64,000 nucleotides of DNA from Gelatoporia subvermispora B (Eukaryota > Basidiomycota > Agaricomycetes > Polyporales > Gelatoporiaceae). How positions within the stretch are numbered: the stretch's first letter is position 1; the number at the start of each line of letters is the position of its first letter. A program made the position numbers and the translations under genes. Below the pieces are notes generated by a model, which was given only the letters and a program-made list of their open reading frames with translations, ran no database searches and was not told the DNA's origin. This document shows positions 22,901 to 33,759 of the stretch, in pieces. The stretch is taken from assembly GCA_000320605.2 (NCBI GenBank), contig KB445796.1, positions 256,916 through 320,915 on the forward strand, written 5' to 3'.

Positions 22901-23867
22901 ACCGTCGTAATACTCTCTACCTCGATGTCTTCCGAGTGTGTGGAGGGAGGGGCGCTTCTGTTCTTGTAATTTTCAGATACTGCGTGAGTGCTTGTGCGGG
23001 ATGCTGCTGAGATGAACTTGGCTGCAGCGAGCACCCAGCGAAATCTGCCGCGGCAGACTGGCAGACGCCCAAGATGACACGTCGTCATGTATGGGACTGC
23101 AGGTTCGTCTTTTGAACTTTCGCATCTGGCTGCCTTGCATTTTCCCTTCAAGTCATCCATTTGGCCCAGCCGAACATACGTGTACATCCCATCCGATGCG
23201 GTGTTAGACCCGGCTTTGCGCAAATGCCGCGTGAAGCTTTTTCGGCGCTGACCACTGACTCCAACATATGCACAGGTATTCACGACTAGATGACGTGAAA
23301 CAGATGGGTCTCGTAACACCCATAGATATCCCGCTGCAGAAAGCGGCAGGAATTCCATCTGCATACTCCTATGCTGGGAGTCAAATCCATGGCAGTGACA
23401 TCTTGTGCGAATCCTTTAGTCCAGACCCCTCCAAATGAATACATGGCCCCAGCCTCCGGCAGTTGTTTACTGTTGGTTATGGAATCGAAAGCATCGGCGA
23501 CTTGATTCAGACCCTTCAAGTGTGCAGTGTATACCTGCGCCTGACGATGACCATCCACTTAGGCCAAGTGGACGTGTTCGTCTGGACAAAAGGACCAAGT
23601 TCGCCTCCCTCGCCAAGGGCGTTCCGAGTTGTGATCGGGTTGCGGCGTTTAGTAATACGGACGCCGCTTGAGTATACCCACCTGGTTAGATGCTGTGTTC
23701 ACTGGCATACTCGCTTCAAGGGCTTCCCATCACCCAGAATGGAACCAGGTCGGTCAATTGTTGTCGATATTTGACCACATATGAGCGTCCCAACTATTGT
23801 TGAGCCTACGAGCCCCACTTCTTCTCCCCACTCGGTGCTCTAGCCTCTACAATATAGGGTCATCCCG
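22901..23867. other. Intergenic stretch before DUF6533 copy 2
   Basis: No gene recognised. The right part (from about 23430) contains segments related to DNA upstream of DUF6533 copy 1, e.g. GAATACATGGCCCCAGCCT at 23434, so it belongs to the duplicated module. Confidence 0.5.
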
Positions 23868-25593
23868 ATGTCTACCCCGGAAGCCATCGCAGAAGCTCTG
23901 CCTTTGGAGTGAGTCGGAGTCCGCGTTTATAGGCCATTGTGCTCATCTAGCTAAAGGTTCTTTGGCAACTATCTGACGTTAGCACTCAGCGGTACGAGTC
24001 TACGAGACCTGACGATATTGTGCGGAGTGGAGTGGAATTGAACTTATCTCTAGTGCTCGTATTTTACGACCAACTTTGCACTGTGCCGTTGGAGGTCGAA
24101 CATATATGGGGCCGAAAACTCACTGGCGTTACCTTGCTTTTCTATCTGAACAGATGGGCAATATTTCTATACTCGGCAGTCAACGTATCCACGTTTTATC
24201 CATTGGACACGCTCCCTGTGAGTGCGGCTTTGACCCCCTGTAGTATGTAATGTGAGTGTATTCATCGTTTTACCTGGTTTGCAGAGGTTCGTCCCAGGAT
24301 CGCTGTCAGATGTGAAATGTGAAGTCTAACGGAGCCCCCGCAGCTGTGCTGGGATACTGAGATTGATTTGGTCTTTAGAGCTCCTGATATATGCAGTATG
24401 GGCTGGTATGTATTCTTCGACCAGGAATTTTATACAGCGCAGCCTAACACGCATCGAGTGTTCTCCGCCATCAGGATGTACGCAGTGAGCTGCGGCAGCC
24501 GGCGTCTTTCCGTAGCTGTCTTTGCTCTCAGTTTCGTACCCGTTGCAACCAACGCGGTGAGTTTCACAGTGGGCGAATATGATTGACATGTATATGTCTG
24601 ACCTCGTTACCGGCCCAGTACGTCAAGTTTGGTCTGACATCGTACGATGTTGTCCCATTCCCCATCCGGTACCTGGAATGTCAATTCAACTCCAATGTGC
24701 CTCCCGTTGTAGACCTCGCGTGGGTTGTTTCTCACCCCCGTTATACGCATGGCCACTGACTTCAGCAGGGGTGAGACTCCTATAGTCCATGGAACACACT
24801 TGCGAATGCTGAAAACCGCCAGGCGTGACGGCGACTAGGGTCTGCTGTATTGCCGCGGACACACTCATTCTGATAGTCACATGGCTCAAAACGTATCAGA
24901 CAAGGAGAGATGCTAGCCGCATTGGTGTCAAAATGCCGCTGTCGACGATGCTTTTGAGAGATGGTAGGTCGGAATATATTTTGCTCGAGCCTGGAGTCTG
25001 ATGCTGAGCTGCGCCTGAGGCACAATATACTTCACGTGGGTGGCCGGTAGATCAGCATGATGTTCTCCACTGCATCTCGTATTCTCAGGTTCTTTCTGGT
25101 ACTCAATGTGCTCGACATGGTTGGCGATACCACTGCTGTGAGTAAGTTTTTCAGAACGACAACCATCCTTGACTAATGTCAAACTAGATCCTCTTTGGAG
25201 TTTTCTCCAGTCTGCTCCTTCCGTATGTCGCTGCATAGACTTTCGAAATGCTACTAAAATGCTAAGATTAGGCTGCAATCGATGTTCATATCGCGCTTTC
25301 TCTTGCATCTTCGCCGAGCAGCTTACCGCTCGGAGGAGAGTGTCCCGGAAGTCACCGAGATGTCGTTCTCATCAATACATAACTCTACTGTCAGGTTCGG
25401 ATCGATCGTCGACAACATGGGCGAGCAGCTCAACGAACTCTCGGACCGGCTCGACCCCGACTTGGACTGGTTGGACGATGAGCGAGGTCCTGCCTACGAT
25501 GACGCCTCCATGGAGAATGCCGAATGGTCGAGCCAGGATGACATTGAGTCTGCTACGGCAGCTGTGGAAGACTCTTCAGTACGGACATTGTAG
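23868..25593 (+). CDS. DUF6533-type seven-helix membrane protein, copy 2
   Basis: Paralogue of the gene at 9965-11674 with the same exon order. It starts MSTPEAIAEALPLE at 23868; the next exon gives FFGNYLTLALSG. The signature segment reads FYDQLCTVPLEVEHIWGRKL and LFYLNRWAIFLYSAVNVSTF. Later exons give FSAIRMYAVSCGSRRLSVAV, YVKFGLTSYDVVPFPIRYLE, LILIVTWLKTYQTRRDASRI and KMPLSTMLLRDG. The acidic tail has NSTVRFGSIVDNMGEQLNEL and ends DSSVRTL at 25593. About seven hydrophobic stretches can be seen. No disruption was noticed, though splice sites around 24690-24850 are less obvious than in copy 1. Function unknown; like copy 1 it faces a GST gene downstream. Confidence 0.75.
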
Positions 25594-26120
25594 CATGCGG
25601 CTGCACGCGTGTGGGCGAGGTGAAATTATCTTAGGACAATATAATCAGTCTCGGCATCTTTGACAAGCCCACAGCACCTGTTTGCCGCATATGAGTGCCG
25701 GTGAATGTAGACGAATGCGCTAACAACTCATGCAGTTACACCGAGAAGCGGCATACCATCAGTGACCAGAAATTGATGTACGACATGATAGACATGAAGC
25801 TGATGCCCTTCGGAGCCACTCTTCGTTTTCAGTACGTATGATCTCCGCGTACGTTTGCCCAGGAAACTGATCACTTGTTACTAACACGCGAGGCCCCTTT
25901 GCCGTTCAGCGTCGTCCGACACGTCGCACATCTCGTGCCGCGCTCGTGCTGTATCTTACTCAGCCCGGCGATAATGAGCTGTCAGCGTCCTGTATACGGT
26001 CCTATTTGGGACAACTTAAAAGATCGCCTATCTGTGTCGAATCCCAGTCAAACATGTGTCTCCGTGCCTTCCTCTGTTGGCGCCGCTGAGGCGTGGCGTG
26101 TCCTATGTAGGCAAGTCCTT
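25594..26120. other. Spacer of the second DUF6533-GST module, first part
   Basis: Matches the spacer after DUF6533 copy 1 up to about 25870 (shared TTTGCCCAGGAAACTGATCAC-like run), then diverges into DNA absent from the first module. No intact gene seen. Confidence 0.5.
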
Positions 26121-26704
26121 ATGCACACAGTGTACGTTGATCAAATATGTCCAAATGCCTTTGTGATCTTGCTCGTATCATAGGTCGAAATAGCACTATC
26201 AGAAGCAAATGCTCAATATACCAGATACGAGGTCGATATAAGAGACAAGCCCGAGTGGTTCGTTCCCAAGATTAACCCAGCCGGTCTGGTATGTAGTATT
26301 CCTAGCCAGCTTTGCCGCACTCGAGGAGTCACAGACGTTATTGCCTCCGACAGGTTTCGTTATCTGCAAATTCTCCCTTGCGGATGTGCCGAGTGCGCCT
26401 TTCCTCGTTCGCATGTGGCTCATGTTGTAAAGCGGGATGCTGTTGTTCGATGCTCAAGAGGAACAGGCGAAGAAGGTTCTCGACGCTCTCCGTGGACCGC
26501 GTTCCAGACGTGTAGAACAGCACGTCCACGACGTAATGAATCGTCCAAAGTTTCTGGGATACCTTCGATAAGGTGAGAAATGTCTACTTCGGGTCGTTTG
26601 AATGAGCGACTCACCTCGCTTCAATGTAGGACTTCGTTGTGGGCTTCTTCAAAACATGGGGCGCTCACCTCCAGGAAGCCAAGGTTGCTGCGAAGAAGGA
26701 TTAG
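26121..26704 (+). pseudogene. Inverted remnant of a Cys-type omega-like GST
   Basis: The only GST-like sequence here on the plus strand. TVYVDQICPNA resembles the omega-class active-site stretch and keeps a Cys. From 26183 it reads VEIALSEANAQYTRYEVDI and KPEWFVPKINPAGL, but the segment that normally follows (VPAITYGG through the helix-4 region) is missing. It resumes with LEESQTLLPPTGFVICKFS, meets stop codons at the LMLF region, then reads AKKVLDALRGPRSRRVEQH and RPKFLGYLR. A terminal exon-like VVGFFKTWGAHLQEAKVAAK ends at TAG 26702-26704. Internal deletion plus stops indicate a relic. The start position is nominal. Confidence 0.7.
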
Positions 26705-27019
26705 TATGGATATGTTCAACCAGGACATCAAACGTATAGCACACGTTTAATTAATTGGAATACCCTCCCCACATGCGTCAAAGTGTTTAGACGAATGTGT
26801 GATGACGAACTCAGGTCGATTGAGCCTTGTTTCGATACATGGAGGATGTCATATTCTTGATGCTCATGTTTCAAAATTATGATGGATGAGTAGCGATCAA
26901 TCCAATGCATCAGATACAGCAATGAAATGCGCAATCACACATCAAGGTACATTGTCACGTAGTAGCAAGTCAAGTAGGAGTAGTATAGGCACTCCACTGA
27001 ATAGAAATATTTACACGAC
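26705..27019. repeat. Spacer of the second module, GST-proximal part
   Basis: From about 26929 to 27019 this matches 11950-12050 closely (GCGCAATCACACATCAAGGTA, then AAGTCAAGTAGGAGTAGTAT), i.e. the 3' flank of GST paralogues 1 and 4 is the same duplicated DNA. No gene seen in 26705-26930. Confidence 0.7.
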
Positions 27020-27958
27020 CTACTGCTTTTGAGCAGCAGCGCGACTGGCGAACAGTCTTTTGTACATATCCGTCATAGCAGGCTGACACACGTCAGATCC
27101 TACGCTGAGACCCGAAAGACACAGCCACTTACCTTGTCGAAGGTAGCCTTGAAGGACGGCCTCGCTGTCAAGTCTTGAGTATATTGAGTGAGACGCGCAA
27201 AACGCGGGCCTCGGAGTACGGCCATAATCTCTTGTCCCTGTCCCTCAGTCCAGCCGCTTTGGTTGAGATTGTTCTCAAACACGATCTCCGCGCGGGGGAG
27301 GATGCCCGAGATGTAAGCGTCGGCAATCGACCACTCGCCGACGACGAAGCCGGTGGGTGGAAGCAATTCTTGAAGCTGTTCCAGAGCGACGAAGACGGCT
27401 TCCACCGGTTCGCCCTTCCGGAAGCAGCCGAACCAAGCGGGCAGGAGCTTTGTCTTGGCAATGTCGATGAAAAGACGTGCTTTGGCACGTAGAACCAGAT
27501 CTTGAGGCAGCAGCCGTGCCTCGGGGAATCGCTCAGCAATGAACTCGAGCAGGATGGTCGATTCGCGCAGTTTGACAGATTCCGGAGAGGGCTGGTCGGG
27601 TGGCACATCGGGACCTCCGTACGTGATGGCAGGGACCTATAAGAAACTAGTGAAGATGTAGCCGAATCTGTCATAGGATGGTGCCGTACCTGTCCGACGG
27701 GGTTCACCTTCGTGTACCACTCAGGCTTGTCCTTCAAGTTAACCTCGAACTTCTTGAAATTCACCTTAGCCTCCAGCAATGCCAGTTCGACCTGCAGTTC
27801 AATCAGCATCGTGATGTCAGCAGCGGGAGACTTTACGATATTACACCGTGAGTGTACGGGCTGGCCTGGTCATAGAGAGACATATGAGCTCAAGCATAAG
27901 CGAGACAAAACTGAATGTTACTCGCCACATTGGAGTATAGCGTGATCTGCTCGGACAT
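27020..27958 (-). CDS. Omega-like glutathione S-transferase, paralogue 4
   Basis: Five-exon GST closest to paralogue 1. Exon 1 (27958-27926) encodes MSEQITLYSNV and by alignment ends at a GC donor (GTG|GCGAGT); a GT three bases earlier could be used with loss of one codon. The microexon gives ASPYTHG, Ser in place of the omega Cys. VELALLEAKVNFKKFEVNLK and NPVGQVPAITYGGPD follow, then ESTILLEFIAERFPEARLL, GFVVGEWSIADAYISGILPR, NNLNQSGWTEGQGQE and LRGPRFARLTQYTQDL. The last exon ends SRAAAQKQ with TAG at 27022-27020, nearly as in paralogue 1. Frames are open throughout. Together with DUF6533 copy 2 it forms the second duplicated module. Promoter octamer CTTAAAAG is 61 bases upstream of the ATG. 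Confidence 0.83.
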
Positions 27959-28650
27959 GATGAACGTTGCTGCTAGGATACTGGAGGAGAGCAATGAACG
28001 ATGTGCCCACACAGATGGCTTTTAAGCCATCAGGGCCTATTCATCGATTCTGAATTTCGCACAGCTTGGATTTGGTCTCCACGATTATTCAGCTGGTAAC
28101 CATTCAGCTGCTGTCTCCGATAGTGCGGGATTTACGCTTGCGTCTCGGCCTCGAGGATGCTGATGACTAAGGCCAAAAGGCAGTCATGTCTTCTTCTGCG
28201 CTCCATACGACTGTTTTGAGAATCCTTGAAAGTCGTGGATCTGTCCAACAGAACACTACGGGTCGGCTGTGACTCGTGCGGACTAGCCAGGTAACTTGCG
28301 TATGTGCACACCAGGATCCCCGCGGGGCGGGAGCACGAGATATAGTCCGAGAGCTCCGGAAACCGGCTTTTCGAACTTCGATGTGTGGTCGATGGGGCGA
28401 GGTTACGACGGGAGACGTGTACTGTCGATGCGGTGTCACTACGTGATTGGCGGCGCTGGAACTGTTCGATTACGTGAGGAACGCGTCTGTGGCTGCTGCC
28501 TCGATTCCCCCCGCTGAATCGGCCACTGTTGACCGGTTTGACGCTCAGAGGTCGTACGTTCCGGGATTTGCCGTGCTGCGACGGTCAGATCTGGGCGACA
28601 CATTGAAGCCAGCAGCACTCAGTGGCAAATGAAACTTTCACTTGAGGTTT
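27959..28650. repeat. Shared GST upstream region, copy 4
   Basis: Longest surviving version of the GST 5' flank. Landmarks: CTTTTAAG at 28019-28026, ACCATTCAGCTGCTGTCTCC, AGTGCGGGATTTACGCTTG, GTCTTCTTCTGCGCTCC near 28187, GTCGTGGATCTGTCC near 28232, GATGTGTGGTCGATGGGGCG near 28380 and ACGTGAGGAACGCG near 28475, each with a counterpart near paralogue 1, paralogue 2 or the pseudogene. ACGTGATAAACGCGGTTGTGG at about 32318 suggests a further relative upstream of paralogue 5. Confidence 0.7.
28019..28026 (-). promoter_or_regulatory. TATA-like box of GST paralogue 4
   Basis: CTTAAAAG on the minus strand, 61 bases upstream of the ATG at 27958. Confidence 0.5.
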
Positions 28651-28782
28651 CAATCAAAGGATTGAAGCACTTAAAATCCCATGTCTTCTTCCTTGACTGT
28701 GCGTGCTGTGTGCAATAGCTCAAAATTGTCCCAATCAATCAATTCAAAACTAAATACACATTGAACACCAGGAGCAGGCAAT

Positions 28783-29714
28783 CTACTTTCGACACTGGGA
28801 CAGACGATCGAAGTACACCTTGATACCTTCTGTGATTTGTTTGTGTAAGTATCATGAGTTGTTCTGCAAGAATCGTGGCGTTCTCATACGTCTGGATACC
28901 CACCTCGTCATATGTTGTTTTGGAATTAGGAGGTTCCGCCAGCAGGTGGTGATAGTCGCGCAAAGCGCGGTCCATATAGCATTCCGAGGATCTTGTTTAC
29001 CTCTCCTTCTCCCTGACAATTCATAAGATGAATGACTGTCAAGACAACATCCACGTGAGGAAGAATTACCGCCACAATGTCTCCAATCGACCAGTCGCCA
29101 GCGATGTAGCCGTTTGGTGGACGGAGTGTCCGAACTTCCTCCAAACAGGCAAGGGACGGCTCCACCAGCTGTCCTCCTCTGAAGTGTCAAAATCACGCCG
29201 CGGTCAACTGGGTCCTGATGACGTCCAGTGAATTAAGGCGTTTCTCGCGGCGAACGGGTCTTCGGTCAGTCATGCCTCGGGAAGAGTTCTGCCACGAGCT
29301 GAAGCAGAACGCAAGGCTTTCGGAGCTCGGTAGTCCGATGAAGGCTTGTCTGTCGAGATCTCAGGGCTCCATGCGCCATAACTGGGACCTGTACATAGCT
29401 TAGTCCGTGTAGAATGTGATGTATATACGAACGCAACCTCACAAGGTCTGCAGGATTGACTTCTCCCAAGTATCGGCTCGGTTTGTTCGCAAGTCAATCT
29501 TATATTCCGTATAATTTCCTCCGGCGTCCAGCAGCGCACTGTTGATCTCCGAAAGGTACGTCATAATTTCATGATCGACAACGGAGCAGGGGTCGAGGTC
29601 TTACGCTATGAGAGAAAGGGCTGAGCTAGAGATGATTTTAAATGAGTTCAGTTGCAGATAGGATCAAAAGATGGTGCGCACATCAGTTGCATACAGAGTG
29701 ATCTGCCCAGCCAT
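28783..29714 (-). pseudogene. Decayed omega-like GST related to paralogue 5
   Basis: Exon 1 is intact (MAGQITLYATD, ATG at 29714-29712) and the active-site exon reads LSPFSHS. Exon 3 gives SALLDAGGNYTEYKIDLRTN, then the frame shifts: LGEVNPADLV is in another frame. The following exon alternates between frames (PEISTDKPSSDY in one, VLLQLVAELFP in another). LEEVRTLRPPNGYIAGDWSI and NKILGMLYGPRFARL are legible, then DYHHLLAEPPNSKTTYDEV in a third frame. The last exon ITEGIKVYFDRLSQCRK ends with TAG at 28785-28783. Several frameshifts make it non-functional. Exon 1 resembles paralogue 5 (ITLYATD), so they are probably sister copies. Confidence 0.8.
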
Positions 29715-30873
29715 AGCTCGAGTTTCTAAGTGCATAGAGGCGTTAATATTTAGATGTCACTCAGGACTGATCACTCTAAGTCCTTCCGCTCGTCATATAA
29801 TTACGGTGCGTCCCCTCTAAACCTGACGATCCCGTTCCCTCTTCTCAATCCATGAGGTCGTACTGTATCAGCTATGCTAAGCAAGTGATTCAATACTCTA
29901 TGAGAAGTAGCCGGGAAGTCAGATACATTCACAACGGATCGAAAGACGATGACCGAATCTTGGTATTTCTCCCGAACTGATAGGTAGCCACCATCGGAAC
30001 TATTTCGCTTCAACTTGCACGCTGTGTCGTGACCCATGACCCTCGTACCTCAAGTCGGGAGCGGTCCTCCACGCCTGACCTTTATGAATAACCCTCATAT
30101 TCATAACGATCGTCCGACGTACTTCTTTGTGTCTTTGACTACACCACCATGTGCGGCGACAATGAGTATCGAATTCCGAATTTGCATATCCGATCGACTT
30201 CGGCACTCCTTCAGCTTTCAGTAAGCAGATGCCAGCATGTTATATTTGGGTCGATATTCACACCCCTGATCTTCGGCTTTGCGAATACGCAGTTATTCAA
30301 CTCTAGTTGCTGGGCAGTGTACCCACTACCGCGTCCGTCGGACTGCTGAAGATTCTCGATGAATCGAATGAGACAGTAGGACATGATTCGGCAGGTCAAA
30401 AAGAAACCTAGCATGCGTTGAGGAATCGGAGCTCTGAGAGGTGTCACATACTTCAGTTGTGTCGGGTGACCATTGCATTTGATAGACTAGGAATTCCCGC
30501 ATAGAACTCTCTTGTATCCTTGGGGCCAAGTCATAGCCAGGGGCCGCACAGATATCGAAATCAGCGGGTTGGATTCCAGCTCGCGGAAAGATTATCCAGC
30601 GTATTTGAGCCATACAAGAGCGAATTTACAACCTATGTGGTAATGCCGAATCAGTACACGCGCGTAGATTGTTACGTGAGGAACGCAATTTTGGCTGATG
30701 AAATCGATTGTAACGCGCTGTTCATGATTTTGTGCGGATCTACAACTGTCCGTGTGATACAACACATGTCCGGTGTGTCAAGCATACATCAGGAGGTCAT
30801 GAAGATATCACATTCGACGACATATCCGGTCCGAACTTGAAGTAAAAATGCATTGCTCGAGGAGATTAGCCCA
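29715..30873. other. Intergenic stretch, no gene recognised
   Basis: Best open frame is 30326-30613 on the minus strand (starts MAQIRWIIFPRAGIQPADFD); it has no homologue I know and no neighbouring exons. Probably non-coding spacer between GST copies. Confidence 0.4.
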
Positions 30874-31823
30874 TCAAACTTGCTGCTTCCGCAGCCGGAC
30901 GACGCGGTTGAACCAGCTCGCAAACTTATCTGCAATCTGAGCCTATGTAATCTTATTAGGAATCAAATTTGGTTATTGAGTATATTTTAGTACTTGCCTT
31001 GTCAAACGTCGCTTTGAACGCGGGGCGGCCTTCTAACTCGCGCTGATACTGGGCCAGGCGCGCGAATCGTGGTCCATGGAGTATATCGAGAACACGCTTG
31101 CCCTCGCCTGCGCTCCATCCGCTCACCTCGTGCTCGAGCTCGAGTATGACCTCCTCGCGAACCAAAATTGTGATGATCGCAGCGTCCGCGATGGACCACT
31201 CGCCAGCGACGAAGCCAGTAGGCGGAAGCATCGCCTGCAGCTCTTCGAGAACAACGAGGAAGGGCTCAGCGGGTTGCCCACCTCTGAAGTGGGCGTACCA
31301 AACTGGCAGAAGCTTTGTCTTTAAGACATCCATAAAGAGGCGCACCTTTGCGCGGTGGGTGGGGTCCTCGGGAAGAAGGCGAGCCTCCGGAAACAGGTCT
31401 GCAACAAGCTCGAGCAAGACATGCGACTCTCGCAGCTTGATGGAGTCTAGCGAGGGCTCGGAAGGTGGAGCGTCAGAACCGCCATAGGTCAATGCAGGAA
31501 CCTGGGATCTCCCGTGAGTAGTCCGATCGTGCGAAGCTCGCTACGATGAATTCACCTGCCCAGCCGGATTGACTTGCTTTATGAACCATTCCGGCTTGTT
31601 CTGCAGGTCAACTTCGAATCTAGTATAGTTCACGCCTGCTTCAAGCAGCGCAATGTCAACCTAGAGACACATAAGTAACAACCGCTTCTTATGCTTCGGG
31701 TGTCGTACACTGTGAGAATAAGGGCTGAACTGTAGGCAGGGAACGATATTAACAGGTATTCCGACGATCAAGGCGAGGTGCACATACATCAGTGGCGTAC
31801 AGGGTGATCTGAGGCTGAACCAT
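30874..31823 (-). CDS. Omega-like glutathione S-transferase, paralogue 5
   Basis: More divergent member of the array. It starts MVQPQITLYATD at 31823; the small second exon gives FSPYSHS, with Ser at the usual omega Cys position. VDIALLEAGVNYTRFEVDLQ and QVNPAGQ follow, then VPALTYGGSDAPPSEPS with the cis-Pro, ESHVLLELVADLFPEARLL for the glutathione Glu-Ser pair, LPPTGFVAGEWSIADAAIIT, GPRFARLAQYQRELEGRPAF and KATFDK. The last exon encodes AQIADKFASWFNRVVRLRKQ and ends with TGA at 30876-30874. All exons are open. GGTATAAA on the minus strand at 31891-31884 is a good TATA box 61 bases before the ATG. Substrate unknown. Confidence 0.83.
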
Positions 31824-31883
31824 AGTGAATGTGCTGAATGTCGCAGTTGCAGGTGCTGAAGGTCTGCCTGATCCCTTCCAGAA

Positions 31884-31891
31884 TTTATACC
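31884..31891 (-). promoter_or_regulatory. TATA box of GST paralogue 5
   Basis: GGTATAAA on the minus strand, 61 bases upstream of the ATG at 31823, at the same distance as the octamers of paralogues 2 and 4. Confidence 0.55.
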
Positions 31892-32801
31892 GGCGCAATA
31901 TCTGTCGTCGTCTTCATTCATCGTAGTCCCAGATACCTAGGATGATTCAGCAATCGATGGGTATGTAGATACCTCGATGACCAAGAAACCTTCATGTTCT
32001 TCATAAGCAAGTACTGACAAAGACATGAGCTTGTACTCTCGGCAAGATGGCAGCTATGATCGAACACTATGCGCGTCGGCAAAGGCTGGGCATTGGAACC
32101 TTGGCCATGTTGTGCTTCTAATTTGAAAACGCATGCAATAGATTTGGAGAGACGTGCATCGCTGTTAAAGTGCGGAGTTAGCAGTTTACACTATGTTGAG
32201 CGTGAAAAGAAGCGGGGAACCTACCGTTTCGCGAAGCCAACATATTCGCAGCAGCTTGGAGACGCGAGTAGCCTCGCTGATTGGCTAGCGCGAGTACCCG
32301 CGCTCCGTTGTAAGATTACGTGATAAACGCGGTTGTGGCTTGACGCGTTCAGTTTGCCGCGTGCCAGACTGACGTGCATCTGAACGGGTGGTCGAGACGA
32401 GGTTCGAGGCAGTCGGCCCGTATGACTGGCTTGATCCCCCAGCACTGAGTACAGAGTATAGAATTCTGACATTTGCGTGTAACGATGATGCTCCCACACG
32501 TGGGATTCGGTTGGTGGCCAGAGTCCATCAACAACTGAGCCTTACACTCAAGAGACCTGTCACCTCACTGCTCTAGACACGGCATATAGGTCCCTCGGGT
32601 GAGACCCAGACTTGAAACCTGATAAGACGTTACTGACATTGCAGAGAGGTGCATCGTTCACATCTTCCGCATTATAGCTGCAATCAGAACTCCTGCTGTG
32701 CAAGCACTGTGAACAACGTTCATCTCTATTCTTAAGACGCCTTCGGATACAGATATTCTGTCGCTAATTCTTTAGTAACTTGTCCTGACTCAAGCAGTCA
32801 A
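31892..32801. other. Intergenic stretch between GST paralogues 5 and 6
   Basis: No gene recognised. A segment near 32260-32380 (CTGATTGGCTAGCG, ACGTGATAAACGCGG) resembles part of the upstream flank of paralogue 4 near 28440-28500. Confidence 0.45.
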
Positions 32802-33759
32802 CTATTTCGATGCACTCTGGCGTAGCTGAAGCCTGAAGTCAAAGACGCCTTTGAACGTCTCCTTGATGATATCCTGAATAGCCGAGTCTGGTTATTGAGG
32901 GGTATGTCGTATCACAAGTTGTAGCTCACCTTATCAAAGGTCGCCTGAAAGACAGGCCTCTCCGCTAGGTGAAGGTAGAACTGACGTAGACGTGCGAAGC
33001 GTGGACCATGGATAGTGTCGAGAACGCTGCGAGCCTCACCCTCGCGCCAGCCGCAGAATGGGTGATCCAACTCTATCACAACGTCCATGCGCGCGAGTAT
33101 GGGTACAATCGAGGCATCCGCGATGGACCATTCGCCTATCGCGTAGCCACTGGGCGGCAGCAACGCCTGCACTTCCTCTAAAGCCGTGAGGAGTGACTCG
33201 GACGGCTTGCCTTCGGCAAAGTAGCCCCTCCAGGCTGGGATGAGCTTGGTCTGTACGACATCGATGAAGAAGTGAGCTTTAGCCCGGAGCACCGGGTCTT
33301 TCGGGAGAAGGCCTGCATCTGGGAAGAGGTCTGCGATGAAGTCGAGTAACACACGCGACTCAGTCAACTTGACAGACTCCGGGGAGGGTCGGTCAAGCGG
33401 CACGATGGGACCACCGTACGCTATGACAGGGACCTACCAGTATCGGTATCTGAATAAGTTCATTGAAATCCATTTGTGATGGTACATACCTTCCCGACAG
33501 GGTTGATTTCTCTGACGAAGAAATCGGGCTTGTTTCGTAGGTCAATCTCGAATCTGTTGAAATCCGCCTTCGATTCCAGTAGGGCGATATTCACCTGCGG
33601 ACCAGTCAGCACTTCAGGAATGCACTTTGAAGGAAGCTTTCCTATACCATGTGCGAGAAGGGACTGATCTATCCGTGCAGGATTAGTTTCGGTAAATTTG
33701 AAACGGCAGTCTTAGGAGCTACATACGTAGGAACCGTACAAAGTGATCTGCTCAGGCAT
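32802..33759 (-). CDS. Omega-like glutathione S-transferase, paralogue 6
   Basis: Starts MPEQITLYGSY at 33759; the next small exon reads ISPFSHM, again Ser at the omega Cys position. VNIALLESKADFNRFEIDLR, then EINPVGKVPVIAYGGPIVPL follow. The main exon runs ESRVLLDFIADLFPDAGLL, AHFFIDVVQTKLIPAWRGYF, LPPSGYAIGEWSIADASIVP, LDTIHGPRFARLRQFYLHLA and RPVFQATFDK. The last exon is probably DIIKETFKGVFDFRLQLRQS, ending TAG at 32804-32802. All frames are open. CTTATACA on the minus strand at 33832-33825 is a possible TATA box 66 bases upstream. It is the edge of the GST array and one of the most diverged members. Confidence 0.82.
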
